From positions 1 through 64,000 of the forward strand of contig JAXDIG010000058.1 in NCBI GenBank assembly GCA_034664125.1: 64,000 nt of DNA, in the 5' to 3' direction. The position numbers and the translations under genes were made by a program. This DNA comes from JACVRW01 sp034664125 (GTDB taxonomy: Bacteria; Actinomycetota; Thermoleophilia; Solirubrobacterales; Thermoleophilaceae). Shown in pieces: positions 8,021 to 16,277 of this stretch. The notes under the pieces were generated by a model, which did no database searches, had not been told where the DNA came from, and saw only the letters and a list, made by a program, of their open reading frames with translations. The first letter of the stretch is position 1. Each line of letters opens with the position of its first letter.

Positions 8021-9016
8021 ATGACCGAAGCCGCCATCGAAGCCACGGACCTCGTCAGAGACTTCAAGAAGGGCCCGCGCGCCGTCGATGGAATCGACCT
8101 GCGCGTCGAGGCGGGCGAGGTCTACGGCTTCCTCGGCCCCAACGGCGCCGGCAAGTCGACGACGGTGCACATGCTCACCACGCTGCTGCCCCCCACATCC
8201 GGCACGGCGCGGGTCGGAGGCCACGACGTCGTCCACGAGGGCGCCCAGGTGCGCGCGACCATCGGGGCCGCGCTCCAGGAGGCCGCGCTCGACCCGTTCC
8301 TCACCGGCGCCGAGCACATGAGGCTGCAGACCGCGCTGCACGGAATGCGCCGCGAGGAGGGGAAGCGGCGCTCGGGCGAGTTGCTCACCCGCGTCGGGCT
8401 GACCCAGGCCGCCGACCGCAAGGTGGGCGGCTACTCGGGCGGCATGAAGCGCCGGCTCGACCTGGCGCTCGCGCTTGTGCACGAGCCGCGCATCCTCTTC
8501 CTCGACGAGCCGACGACCGGCCTCGACCCGCAGAGCCGCACCGCTCTCTGGGACGAGGTCCAGCGGCTCGCGTCGGACAGCGGCGTGACGGTCTTCCTCA
8601 CCACCCAGTACCTGGAGGAGGCCGACGTGCTCGCGGACCGCATCGGGATCATCGACCACGGTCGCATCGTCGCCGAGGGGACCCCCGAGGCCCTCAAGGC
8701 CGAGATCAGCCGGCCGACCCTGGAGATCATCCCCGCGGAGCAGGACGAGCTCGGGCGCACCCGCGACGTGCTGGCCCGCTTCGGCGAGCCGGCCAGCTCG
8801 TCGCCCAAGGGCGCGGCCGTGCGCCTGTCCGAGGGCGAGGCCCAGCTGGCCGACGTGGTGCGCTCCCTGGACGCCGACGGCATCCACGTCCAGCACCTCC
8901 AGCTGCACGCGCCCACGCTCGACGACGTCTTCCTCGCGAAGACGGGTCGATCGCTGGAGGGCGCGGCCGAGGACGAGGCCGAGCAGCCCGATCCCAAGGC
9001 GGTGGTGGCGGCGTGA
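8021..9016 (+). CDS. ABC exporter ATP-binding protein (DrrA/CcmA type)
   Basis: A 331-residue ATPase of the daunorubicin-resistance type that energises export by the two permeases encoded next. Walker A is GPNGAGKST near residue 39, the signature is YSGGMKRRLDLA, and Walker B is ILFLDEPTTGLDP. It has the DrrA-type C-terminal extension ending in an acidic, disordered tail. The mRNA is probably leaderless because the -10 box ends 8 bases before the ATG and no ribosome site is seen. It overlaps the next gene by GTGA. The exported compound is unknown. Confidence 0.93.
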   Translation: MTEAAIEATDLVRDFKKGPRAVDGIDLRVEAGEVYGFLGPNGAGKSTTVHMLTTLLPPTSGTARVGGHDVVHEGAQVRATIGAALQEAALDPFLTGAEHMRLQTALHGMRREEGKRRSGELLTRVGLTQAADRKVGGYSGGMKRRLDLALALVHEPRILFLDEPTTGLDPQSRTALWDEVQRLASDSGVTVFLTTQYLEEADVLADRIGIIDHGRIVAEGTPEALKAEISRPTLEIIPAEQDELGRTRDVLARFGEPASSSPKGAAVRLSEGEAQLADVVRSLDADGIHVQHLQLHAPTLDDVFLAKTGRSLEGAAEDEAEQPDPKAVVAA

Positions 9017-9795
9017 GCCGCTCCACCCTGGCCGTGCAGGTCGGCGTACTGGCCCGGCGCTCGGTGGTCCGCACGCTGCGTCAGCCGGCGATGGTGGTGC
9101 CCTCGCTGGTCTTCCCGTTGATCCTGCTCGCCATCAACTCGAGCGGGCTCGGGTCCGCCACCCGGCTGCCGGGCTTCCCGAGCGACTCCTACTTCCAGTT
9201 CGCGCTGGCGATCCCGTTCGTCCAGGGGGCGCTCTTCTCGGCGAACAGCGCCGGCACGAACGTCGCGAGCGACATCGAAAGCGGCTTCCTCAACCGCCTG
9301 GCGCTCACCCCGCTGCGCCGGGTCGCCCTCATGATGGGCCAGCTCGCGGGCATCCTGGCGCTGGGGCTGATCCAGGCCACGACGTTCGTGGTGATCGGCG
9401 TGGCGTTCGGCAGCGGCATCGCGGCCGGCGTGCCCGGCGCGCTCGTGATCGTCGCGCTCTCCATGGTCATCTCGCTGGCCTTCGGCTGCATCGGCGCGTT
9501 CGTCGCGCTGCGCACCGGCTCGGGCGAGGCGGTGCAGGGCGTGTTCCCTCTCTTCTTCGCCGCGCTGTTCTTGTCTTCGATGGCGCTGCCCCGCAACCTG
9601 ATCGAGACGGACTGGTTCCGCACGGTCGCGGACTGGAACCCGGTGTCCTACATGCTCGAGGCGATCCGCTCGCTCGTGATCTCCGGCTGGGATGGCCAGG
9701 CGCTGGCGCTCGGCTTCGCCTGCGCCGGCGGCCTGGCGCTGGTCGCGCTGGTGGCGGCCTCGGCGGCGCTCCGCACGCAGATGGCGCGCACATGA
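9013..9795 (+). CDS. ABC exporter permease (ABC-2 type), first
   Basis: A 260-residue ABC-2 membrane protein with about six predicted transmembrane segments. It carries the family segments NVASDIESGFLNRLALTPLRR and FLSSMALPRNLI followed by DWNPVSYMLEAIR. It pairs with the permease that follows to form a heterodimeric channel. The GTG start overlaps the ATPase stop and its own stop overlaps the next ATG, so the three genes are one translational unit. Local duplication of an ancestral permease is likely because the two share the same architecture. Confidence 0.9.
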   Translation: MSRSTLAVQVGVLARRSVVRTLRQPAMVVPSLVFPLILLAINSSGLGSATRLPGFPSDSYFQFALAIPFVQGALFSANSAGTNVASDIESGFLNRLALTPLRRVALMMGQLAGILALGLIQATTFVVIGVAFGSGIAAGVPGALVIVALSMVISLAFGCIGAFVALRTGSGEAVQGVFPLFFAALFLSSMALPRNLIETDWFRTVADWNPVSYMLEAIRSLVISGWDGQALALGFACAGGLALVALVAASAALRTQMART

Positions 9796-10568
9796 GCCGC
9801 GGCAGCTTCTGGTCGGTAGCCCGTGCGGTGGCCTGGCGCAACGCCCACAACTTCTTCACCAACCCGGCGATGGTGATTCCGGCGGTGATGTTCCCGATGT
9901 TCTTCTTCATCGCGTTCGCGGGCGGGCTGTCGCGCGTGGACCAGGTGCCCGGCTTCGACTACGACGCCGGGTACACGACGTTCGTCTACGGCTTCGTGCT
10001 GCTCCAGGCGTCGACCTTCGGCGGCATCTTCACCGGCTTCTCCGTGGCGCGCGACTTCGAGTCGGGCTTCTCGCGCAGGCTGTTCCTGGCGGCCCAGCGC
10101 CACGGTGGCATCGTGGCGGGCTACTGGCTGTCGGCGCTGACGCGCGCGGTCTTCACGGTCGCGGTGATCACGGTGGTCGCCCTGGTCGCCGGGCTGAACG
10201 TCAACGGCAACGTGGTCGACCTCGCCGGCCTCTACACGATGGCGGTGCTCCTCAACGCCACGGCGATGCTGTTCGGCACCGGCATCGCGATGCGGCTGCG
10301 CACGATGCAGGCCGGCCCGGCCATGCAGATGCCGGCGTTCCTGCTCCTGTTCCTGGCGCCCGTGTGGGTGCCGTACGACCTGCTGACCGGCTGGGTGCAG
10401 ACGGCGGCGTCGGTCAACCCGATCACCCTGGTGCTGGAGGCCGGCCGCGGGTTCCTGTCGGGCGACCCCACCAAGGTGCTGCCGGCGTTCGGCGTCGGGC
10501 TGTTGCTCGTGTCGGTCACGGCGCTGTGGGCGCGCGGCGGGCTGCGCAGCGCCGAGCGCGCGGCCTAG
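9792..10568 (+). CDS. ABC exporter permease (ABC-2 type), second
   Basis: A 258-residue ABC-2 permease with the same topology as its neighbour. Conserved points are FFIAFAGGLSRVD, SVARDFESGFSRRLFLAAQRH, and a C-terminal half in which APVWVPYDLLTGW and SVNPITLVLEAGR parallel the first permease. ATG overlaps the upstream stop as ATGA. Together with the ATPase it would export a hydrophobic or toxic compound under MarR control. Confidence 0.9.
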   Translation: MSRGSFWSVARAVAWRNAHNFFTNPAMVIPAVMFPMFFFIAFAGGLSRVDQVPGFDYDAGYTTFVYGFVLLQASTFGGIFTGFSVARDFESGFSRRLFLAAQRHGGIVAGYWLSALTRAVFTVAVITVVALVAGLNVNGNVVDLAGLYTMAVLLNATAMLFGTGIAMRLRTMQAGPAMQMPAFLLLFLAPVWVPYDLLTGWVQTAASVNPITLVLEAGRGFLSGDPTKVLPAFGVGLLLVSVTALWARGGLRSAERAA

Positions 10569-10594
10569 CCCACGGCCGGCGGTAGGCTGCCCCC

Positions 10595-11014
10595 ATGGCC
10601 GACGAGGTAAAGGAAGTCGTGGAGGGCGACGGCTATGCGGTCGCGAACGTGGACGGCCTCGGCGAGGGGCCGGGCTTCCGCAAGGTGCGCCGGGCACTCG
10701 GCGTGACCGCCTTTGGCGTGAACGCGATCGAGATCCCCCCGGGGTACGAAACCGGCCGGCACTTCCACGAGCGCCAAGAGGAGCTCTACTTCGTGCACCG
10801 CGGGCGCATCGAGCTCACCTTCAACGACGACTCCACACACGCGCTGGGCCCGGGCGGCCTGGCCCGGGTGGACGCGGCCACTGTCCGCAAGATCAAGAAC
10901 GTGGGCGACGAGCCCGCCCTCTACGTGGTCACGGGCGGCAAGGACGGCTACGTGGGCCGCGACGGCCTCCTGCCGGAGGGCGAGACGAGCCGCGGCGGAC
11001 CGCCCGGCGCCTAG
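10595..11014 (+). CDS. cupin-domain protein
   Basis: A 139-residue single-domain cupin, a small beta-barrel. The metal-binding motif is GYETGRHFHERQEELYFVHRG, with two histidines and a glutamate, and the second motif lies around LGPGGLARVDAATVRKIKN. Such proteins can be sugar isomerases, dioxygenases or binding proteins; nothing here decides between them. A TAGGCT box ends 6 bases before the ATG and no ribosome site is visible, which hints at a leaderless mRNA. Confidence 0.88.
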   Translation: MADEVKEVVEGDGYAVANVDGLGEGPGFRKVRRALGVTAFGVNAIEIPPGYETGRHFHERQEELYFVHRGRIELTFNDDSTHALGPGGLARVDAATVRKIKNVGDEPALYVVTGGKDGYVGRDGLLPEGETSRGGPPGA

Positions 11015-11069
11015 TCCGGGCGCCTGTCCGGGCCGGCCAACAGCAGCAATAAAGGGTGGGCCCCACGGG

Positions 11070-11094
11070 GGTTCGTCGAATTTCTCGCGGATAC
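11070..11094 (+). promoter_or_regulatory. candidate SigB/F-type promoter
   Basis: GGTT (11070-11073)-N15-GGATAC (11089-11094) differs at one -10 position from the GGGTA elements found elsewhere in the window. It would give a leader of about 45 bases before the secreted-protein ATG. A TTTCTC...GAGAAA inverted repeat spans the -10 region. Confidence 0.4.
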
Positions 11095-11145
11095 CGAGAG
11101 AAACTCGTCAAGCCCCCCTGCGAACGCGCCGATGGAACCACGCGG

Positions 11146-12078
11146 ATGCGCTTCACCGCCTCCTTCATTGCTGTCGTTACAGCGCTGGCGCTCACGGCAT
11201 CGCCGGCGGCAGCCTCACCCCGAATCGCGGGCTGCCCCATCTTCCCGCCGAACAACGCCTGGAACCAGCGCGTCGACCGCCTGCCGGTCCACTCGAACTC
11301 CGACGCGATCGTGCGCTCGATCGGGCTCGCGGACACCATGCACGCCGACTTCGGCTCGGGGCTCTGGGAGGGTGGCCCGATCGGGATCCCCTTTGTGGCC
11401 GTCGGCGGCGCTCAGCGCAAGGTGCCGGTCAGCTTCGACTACGCGGACGAGTCCGACCGCGGGCGCTACCCGATCCCGCCCGGCGCGCCGATCGAGGGCG
11501 GACGCGCGGCGGACGGCGATCGCCACGTGATCGTCGTGGACCGGGCCCGGTGCCGCCTCTACGAGCTGTTCGCCGCCTACCCGCGCGACGGCGGGGCGCA
11601 CTGGAGCGCCGGGTCGGGCGCGATCTGGAACCTGCGCTCGAACCGCCTGCGGCCGCGCGGCTGGACCTCGGCCGATGCCGCCGGCCTGCCGATCCTCCCC
11701 GGCCTCGCCCGCTACGACGAGGTCAAGCGAGGGCGCATCGACCACGCGCTGCGCTTCACGGCGGAGCGGACGCGGCAGGCGTTCATCTACCCGGCGCGTC
11801 ACTTCGCATCCGACCTGACCGACCCCGACCTGCCGGCGATGGGCCAGCGCCTGCGGCTACGGCGTGGCTACGACGTCTCGCGCTTCCCGCGCCAGGCGCG
11901 CGTCGTGCTGAGGGCGCTCAAGCGCTACGGCATGATCCTCGCCGACAACGGGTCCTCCTGGTACGTCAGCGGCGCGCCCAACCCGGGCTGGGACAACGAC
12001 CAGCTCCACACGCTGCACCAGGTGCCGGGCAGCGCGTTCGAGGTCGTGGACACAAGCCGGCTCCCGCGTCCGCGGTAG
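11146..12078 (+). CDS. secreted protein of unknown function
   Basis: A 310-residue exported protein. Residues 1-24 form a signal peptide (MRFTASFIAVVTALALTASP, then AAA at the likely cleavage site). The mature part has CPIFPPNNAWNQRVD, VSFDYADESDRGRYPIP and DRHVIVVDRARCRLYELF, and ends with YGMILADNGSSWYVSG and WDNDQLHTLHQVPGSAFEVVD. I recall this as a conserved secreted protein without assigned function in soil actinobacteria, but no catalytic motif is recognisable. The ATG at 11146 is chosen for its good signal peptide; the frame is open upstream to 11056, but that would precede the predicted promoter. Confidence 0.75.
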   Translation: MRFTASFIAVVTALALTASPAAASPRIAGCPIFPPNNAWNQRVDRLPVHSNSDAIVRSIGLADTMHADFGSGLWEGGPIGIPFVAVGGAQRKVPVSFDYADESDRGRYPIPPGAPIEGGRAADGDRHVIVVDRARCRLYELFAAYPRDGGAHWSAGSGAIWNLRSNRLRPRGWTSADAAGLPILPGLARYDEVKRGRIDHALRFTAERTRQAFIYPARHFASDLTDPDLPAMGQRLRLRRGYDVSRFPRQARVVLRALKRYGMILADNGSSWYVSGAPNPGWDNDQLHTLHQVPGSAFEVVDTSRLPRPR

Positions 12079-12080
12079 CG

Positions 12081-12105
12081 GTTTCCCGGCGGATCGGGCG
12101 GGTAC
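12081..12105 (+). promoter_or_regulatory. SigB/F-type leaderless promoter
   Basis: GTTT (12081-12084)-N15-GGGTAC (12100-12105) is an excellent match to the SigB/SigF consensus. The -10 ends exactly 9 bases before the ATG at 12115, so the transcript should begin at or next to the start codon. Confidence 0.65.
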
Positions 12106-12114
12106 CCGCAACCA

Positions 12115-12360
12115 ATGTCACCTCTCACCATTGTCGTCTCCGCGTTCGTGCTCGCATTGGTTGCCATGTCGTTCGCGTTCGCGGGCGGAGCGGTGATTGT
12201 GGCCGTGCCGGTGGCGATCATCGCCATCGCCGTAACGGCCACGATCGACTACACCAAGCGCCGCAAGTCGGCGGCGAGCATCCATGACCAGCGCGAGCGC
12301 GCCCGCACGCAGAAGGTCGACTTCACCGAGCGCGACGAGCAGACCCTCGTCTCCGAGTAG
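12115..12360 (+). CDS. small membrane protein, conserved hypothetical
   Basis: An 81-residue protein with two hydrophobic stretches (about residues 5-22 and 25-44) joined by a short FAGGA turn, then a charged cytoplasmic tail ending KVDFTERDEQTLVSE. Similar hairpin membrane proteins with this tail occur in related actinobacteria as far as I recall; function unknown. It has no ribosome-binding site and the promoter abuts the ATG, so it is probably a leaderless stress-regulated gene. Its last 77 bases overlap the next gene in another frame. Confidence 0.8.
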   Translation: MSPLTIVVSAFVLALVAMSFAFAGGAVIVAVPVAIIAIAVTATIDYTKRRKSAASIHDQRERARTQKVDFTERDEQTLVSE

Positions 12361-13195
12361 CGCCCGGCCGGTCCGGGTCGGCTGCTCGGGCTGGAACTAC
12401 GACGACTGGCGCGGCCGCCTCTATCCCGAGGGGCTCGGACGGCCGCGGTGGCTGGCTCGCTACGCCGAGGAGTTCGACACGGTCGAGGTCAACTCGACCT
12501 TCTACCGGCTCGCCTCCCGCGACGCGGTGGCGCGCTGGGTGGAGCAGACGCCCGACGACTTCGTCTTCGCCGTCAAGGCGAGCCGCTACCTGACGCACGT
12601 CCGGCGCCTACGGGAGATCGAGCAGGGCGTCCACCGCTTCTACGAGCGCATCATGCCCCTGGTCGAGGCGAACAAGCTCGGGCCGGTCGTGTGGCAGTTC
12701 CCGGCCAACTTCCGCCGCGAGGGCGACGCGCTCGACCGGGTGGCTGCGACGCTCGAGGTCGTCCCGCCGGGCCGGCACTGCTTCGAGTTCCGTCACGAGG
12801 GCTGGTTCACAGAGGAGGTCTATGCCGTGCTGCGCGAGCACGGCGCCGCGCTGGTGATCGGCGACCACCCGAAATGGCCCTTCCAGGCGCGCGAGCTGAC
12901 CGCCGACTGGACGCTCCTGCGCCTCCATCACGGCCGGCGCGGGCGGCGCGGCAACTACTCCGAGTCGGAGCTGGACGAGTGGGCCCGGCGGATCGCCAAG
13001 TGGCGCCGCCGGGCCGAGGTGTTCGTCTACTTCAACAACGATTGGGAGGGCTTCGCCGTGGAGAACGCCCGCTCGCTCAAGCGGCGGCTGCGGCAGTCTC
13101 CAGCCGGTCGAGCGCCCGCCGCAGCAGCCGCGAGACGTGCATCTGCGAGTAGCCGATCCGCTCGCCGATCTCGCGCTGCGTCAGGTCGTGCATGA
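12284..13195 (+). CDS. DUF72-family protein
   Basis: A 303-residue DUF72 protein, a TIM-barrel family of unknown biochemical role. Family marks are RVGCSGWNYDDWRG near residue 30, EFDTVEVNSTFYR, FVFAVKASRYLTH, GPVVWQFPANF, FEFRHEGWF and VFVYFNNDWEGFAVENA. The only start before the domain is an ATG inside the preceding gene, giving about 28 low-complexity residues first. The C-terminal 35 residues are Arg/Ala/Ser rich and lie opposite the 3' end of the convergent sigma-factor gene, an overlap of 119 bases. The natural domain ends just before that overlap. Confidence 0.88.
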   Translation: MTSASAPARRRSTSPSATSRPSSPSSARPVRVGCSGWNYDDWRGRLYPEGLGRPRWLARYAEEFDTVEVNSTFYRLASRDAVARWVEQTPDDFVFAVKASRYLTHVRRLREIEQGVHRFYERIMPLVEANKLGPVVWQFPANFRREGDALDRVAATLEVVPPGRHCFEFRHEGWFTEEVYAVLREHGAALVIGDHPKWPFQARELTADWTLLRLHHGRRGRRGNYSESELDEWARRIAKWRRRAEVFVYFNNDWEGFAVENARSLKRRLRQSPAGRAPAAAAARRASASSRSARRSRAASGRA

Positions 13196-13886
13196 AGCGC
13201 AGCTCGAGCACCCGGCGCTCCACGTCCGGCAGCGCCTTCCACGTGCTGGCGATCGCGTCGCGGCTCTCGACGAGGTCGTAGGACGTGTCCTCGTCGCCCA
13301 TGAGGTCGACGAGCGTGGCCGCCTCGTCGTCGTCGCGGGCGGTCGGGGCGTCGAGCGACGCGGCCTCGTAGCTGGCCGCGGCCTCCTGTGCCTCGAGCAC
13401 CTGTTCGACGCGGCAGCCCAGCTCGGCCGCGACCTCGCGGACCTTGGGCGAGCGGCCCAGCTCCTTCGACAGCGTCTCGGTCATCCGGCTGACGGCAAGC
13501 GTGCGCTCCTGCAGGTCGCGGGGCACGTGCAGCGCCCAGCCCTTGTCGCGGAAGTGCCGCTTCAGCTCACCGAGGATCGTGGGCGCGGCGTAGCTCGTGA
13601 ACTTCGTGCCGCGATCCGGCTCGAAGCGGTCGATCGCCTTGATCAGGCCGAGGCTGGCGACCTGGAGCAGGTCGTCGAAAGGCTCGTCGGTGTAGGTGTA
13701 GCGCAGGGCCAGATCGCGTGCGAGCGGGAGAAACCGCTCGGCCAGCTCCTCGCGAGCGGCCAGGTCGCCCTCGCGGTGATAGCGAACGAGCAGCTGCCGT
13801 TCGGTTTCGCGCGCCTCGGCGCGGTCGACGACCTTGCGCTGGGCAAAGCGTGGGACGCTCGGGGATGCGAGCGCGACTGCGGACAT
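13077..13886 (-). CDS. SigB/SigF/SigG-family RNA polymerase sigma factor
   Basis: A 269-residue group 3 sigma factor. Region 2 reads DDLLQVASLGLIKAIDRF and KFTSYAAPTILGELKRHFRD, the hallmark of the SigB/F/G family. WALHVPRDLQERTL begins region 3, and region 4 has LTQREIGERIGYSQMHVSRLL. These factors govern general-stress or envelope responses and read GTTT-N15-GGGTA promoters, several of which lie in this window. GGAGGT stands 4 bases before the ATG. No anti-sigma or anti-anti-sigma gene is adjacent, which is unusual for the family. The 3' end overlaps the DUF72 gene. Confidence 0.93.
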   Translation of the reverse strand: MSAVALASPSVPRFAQRKVVDRAEARETERQLLVRYHREGDLAAREELAERFLPLARDLALRYTYTDEPFDDLLQVASLGLIKAIDRFEPDRGTKFTSYAAPTILGELKRHFRDKGWALHVPRDLQERTLAVSRMTETLSKELGRSPKVREVAAELGCRVEQVLEAQEAAASYEAASLDAPTARDDDEAATLVDLMGDEDTSYDLVESRDAIASTWKALPDVERRVLELRFMHDLTQREIGERIGYSQMHVSRLLRRALDRLETAAAAA

Positions 13887-14080
13887 TGTGACCTCCGTCG
13901 GTATTAGTGCTTACCTGACGCGAGGTCCGTAGAGCGGCCGATCCGACCAAGGCGACCGTTCCTCGTCCCCCAACTTTGCTGTGGCACCGCTTCGGGTGGC
14001 GTGAGCCCCTCGAATAGTTGCCTATACAGCACTGTCTCCCTTTCGTTCCGTTCTTAAACAAGAATGGCTCTATCAGGATC

Positions 14081-14086
14081 GGGTAG
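14081..14086 (+). promoter_or_regulatory. GGGTAG -10 element of a leaderless gene
   Basis: GGGTAG ends exactly 9 bases before the ATG at 14096, the same geometry as the better promoters in this window. A GTTT-like -35 at the matching distance is not evident, so the call rests on the -10 and its spacing. Confidence 0.35.
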
Positions 14087-14095
14087 GCCGTTGGC

Positions 14096-14305
14096 ATGGA
14101 GAGGCAAGACCCCCACCATTCGCTCAACAACCCGGTCGACGAGCCCGACCCCACCGAGTGGCCCGACCCCTACGACAAGCGCGAGGACCCGCGTGACCAG
14201 GAGCATCCGCCCACAGGCAGCCACAGCACCAGCGCGCCGCACCCAGACCAGGATCTCGAGGCGGAGCCGACCCAACCGCCCGAGCGGGACCGGCTCGACC
14301 GCTAG
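14096..14305 (+). CDS. small hydrophilic acidic protein, conserved hypothetical
   Basis: A 69-residue, Pro/Asp/His-rich protein beginning MERQDPHHSLNNPVDEPDPT and followed by EWPDPYDKREDPRD. It has no hydrophobic core and is probably disordered. I recall near-identical small proteins in related genomes, which is why I treat it as a gene. It sits beside the SigB/F-type sigma gene and has a GGGTAG box 9 bases upstream, so a stress role is plausible but unproven. Its stop overlaps the end of the convergent F420 oxidoreductase gene by 4 bases. Confidence 0.65.
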   Translation: MERQDPHHSLNNPVDEPDPTEWPDPYDKREDPRDQEHPPTGSHSTSAPHPDQDLEAEPTQPPERDRLDR

Positions 14306-15291
14306 ACGCGCGCTCCCTTGAGCGCCGGCAGCACGTGCTCGCCGTAGGTGCGCAGCGCTCCCAGCGGGTCAGCCCCTGAGCCGTTCTGGAGGCAGACGAC
14401 CGTCGCGCCGAGCTGCTCGACCTCGCGGATGCGCCGCACGTGCAGCTCCGGATCCGAGCCGACGATGTAGGACTGCTTGAACTCCTCGTCGGAGACTTCG
14501 CGCTCGGCCTTCTCGTGCATGGCCTTCGGGTCGTGCCAGTCGTCCGTGAAGTACTCCTCCGGCTGAGTGGCCTTCCACACGCGGGCGCCCTCGAGCGCCG
14601 CGCCGTAGTCGCGTGCCCAGGAGAACCCGGTCTGGAGGATGATCTCGCCGGTTTCCTTGCCCTCGTCCTCGCGTGCGCTCTTGTAGGCCTCGATCAGCGC
14701 GGGCGCCGACTCCGGGTCGGCGAGCGTCCACAGGCCGTCGCCGTAGCGGGCGGCGACGCGGGCGGCATCGGGGCCGAAGGCCGACACGTAGACCGGCGGG
14801 CGCTCGGCGCCGCGCGTGTGCAGGTAGGCGGCCTTCGTCCGAAAGAAGCGGCCTTCGTAGTCGAGCCGCTCGCCGTCGAGCAGACGGTCGATGATCTCGA
14901 GCGCCTCCTCCATGCGGCGCACCTGCTCGCCGGTGTCCGGCCAGTCCATCCCGGCCGGCGACTCGTTGAGCGACTCGCCCGAGCCGATGCCGAGGTAGCC
15001 GCGTCCAGGAAAAAGCTCCTGGAGCGTGGCGCCGAACTGGGCGACCACGGCGGGGTGGTAGCGGTGAACCGGCGCCGTGACGCCGGTGCCGACCCCTATC
15101 CGCTCGGTCGCCTGCCCGATCGCCCCGAGCAGCACCCACGCCTGGCCGGAATGGCCCGGCTCCCACCAGGGCTGGAAGTGGTCGCTGACGTTGAGGCCGT
15201 CGAAGCCCGCGCGCTCGGCCTCGATGCCCTGATCGACGAGCTCGCTCGGAGGGAACTGCTCCGTGGCGAGCTGCACCCAGTAGCGCGTCAA
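14302..15291 (-). CDS. F420-dependent LLM-class oxidoreductase (TIGR03557-like)
   Basis: A 329-residue luciferase-like TIM-barrel oxidoreductase of the F420-dependent glucose-6-phosphate dehydrogenase relatives. Visible marks are FDGLNVSDHFQPWW, GVGTGVTAPVHRYHPAVVAQ and GRGYLGIGSGESLNE, then YVSAFGPDAARVAARYGDGLW. It uses reduced or oxidised coenzyme F420, a cofactor found in actinobacteria and archaea. The substrate is unknown. It overlaps the upstream DUF892 gene by 4 bases on the same strand, so both are probably made together from the stress-type promoter. Confidence 0.88.
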   Translation of the reverse strand: MTRYWVQLATEQFPPSELVDQGIEAERAGFDGLNVSDHFQPWWEPGHSGQAWVLLGAIGQATERIGVGTGVTAPVHRYHPAVVAQFGATLQELFPGRGYLGIGSGESLNESPAGMDWPDTGEQVRRMEEALEIIDRLLDGERLDYEGRFFRTKAAYLHTRGAERPPVYVSAFGPDAARVAARYGDGLWTLADPESAPALIEAYKSAREDEGKETGEIILQTGFSWARDYGAALEGARVWKATQPEEYFTDDWHDPKAMHEKAEREVSDEEFKQSYIVGSDPELHVRRIREVEQLGATVVCLQNGSGADPLGALRTYGEHVLPALKGARV

Positions 15292-16259
15292 GCCTTCACC
15301 TCTTGCGCGGCGAGCGAGGCGTCGAGGGCGCGGTCGAAGCTGCCGGACAGGCGGTCGGCCATGGCTCGCTCGTCGGCGATGACGCGGTCGGCCAGCTGCT
15401 CGGTCGCCGGGTCGCCCGCGCGGGCCGCCACCCGCTTGAGCTGCTCGTACCCGCCGACCTCGAGGAACTCGAAGGCGTAGACGAAGGCGGCCAGCTTGGC
15501 CGGCGTGTCGGGCTGAGCGGCAAAGAAGGCGGCCCAGTTGAGCGCGCCCAGGCGCATTGCTGCGTCCTTGAGCTTGCTGGGCGAGCCGCCGCGCTCCTCC
15601 AGGCGCTGCTCGACGCCGCGCTGGTGCTCGCGGCTCTGGTCGAGGTGCTCCTCGTAGATCCGCGCCAGCTCCGCGTCGCCTGCCAGCTTCTGGCCGCGCT
15701 CGAGCAGCTTGATCGCCTGTGCCTCGAGCGCGTGCGCGTCGGCCAGGTACTTGTTGAGCTGCTCGTCCAGGTCGTCCGGGTCGAGCTCGCGCAGCGAGGC
15801 GTCCACGGCGCGGTCGAACGAGGCCTCCAGGCGCTCCGCCATGGCACGCTCGTCCTTGCGGATCGTGCGCGCCACGTCGGCCGTCTCCACGTCCCCGGCG
15901 CGCTTGGCAATGCGCCGCAGCAGCTTGTAGGCGGCCACCTCCAGGTGCTCGTAGGAGAGCGCGTGGCTGACCAGCTTGCCGGGCGTGTCCGGCTGCGACT
16001 GCGCGAACAGCACGAACGCGAAGCCCCCGGCCTTGAAGACCGCGTCCTTCAGGCGCGAGGGGGAGCCGCCGCGCGCCTCTAGCCGTTCCCGCGTGAGCTG
16101 CTCGTGACGCTCCGTCTCAGCGAGGTGCAGGCGGAAGGCCTCGGCCAGCTCGGGGTCGCCCGCCATGTCCGGGGCCGCGCGCATCTGCGGCAGCGCCTGC
16201 TCCTCGATCGCGTGGGCGTCGCTCAGGTATGCGTTCAGTTGCTCGTCGAGGGAAGCCAT
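15288..16259 (-). CDS. tandem DUF892 (YciF-like) ferritin-fold protein
   Basis: A 323-residue protein made of two consecutive DUF892 four-helix domains (about residues 1-160 and 163-320). Each begins with a matching segment: LDEQLNAYLSDAHAIEEQAL and LDEQLNKYLADAHALEAQAI. Each also repeats RGGSPS+LKDA and QPDTP+KL. Single-domain members of about 160 residues are stress-induced ferritin-like proteins, so this is an internal duplication. Glu and His residues for a possible di-iron site recur in each copy. CCGGGTAACGGC lies just upstream of the ATG, suggesting a leaderless stress-controlled transcript. Confidence 0.85.
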   Translation of the reverse strand: MASLDEQLNAYLSDAHAIEEQALPQMRAAPDMAGDPELAEAFRLHLAETERHEQLTRERLEARGGSPSRLKDAVFKAGGFAFVLFAQSQPDTPGKLVSHALSYEHLEVAAYKLLRRIAKRAGDVETADVARTIRKDERAMAERLEASFDRAVDASLRELDPDDLDEQLNKYLADAHALEAQAIKLLERGQKLAGDAELARIYEEHLDQSREHQRGVEQRLEERGGSPSKLKDAAMRLGALNWAAFFAAQPDTPAKLAAFVYAFEFLEVGGYEQLKRVAARAGDPATEQLADRVIADERAMADRLSGSFDRALDASLAAQEVKA

Positions 16260-16268
16260 GCTTGGCCG

Positions 16269-16274
16269 TTACCC
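16269..16274 (-). promoter_or_regulatory. GGGTAA -10 element before the DUF892 gene
   Basis: On the minus strand GGGTAA ends exactly 9 bases before the ATG at 16259. It lies in CCGGGTAACGGC, identical to the site before the baeRF gene. The -35 match is weak (GGGT 15 bases upstream). The site sits beside the stop codon of the preceding DUF6766 gene. Confidence 0.4.
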
Positions 16275-16277
16275 GGT

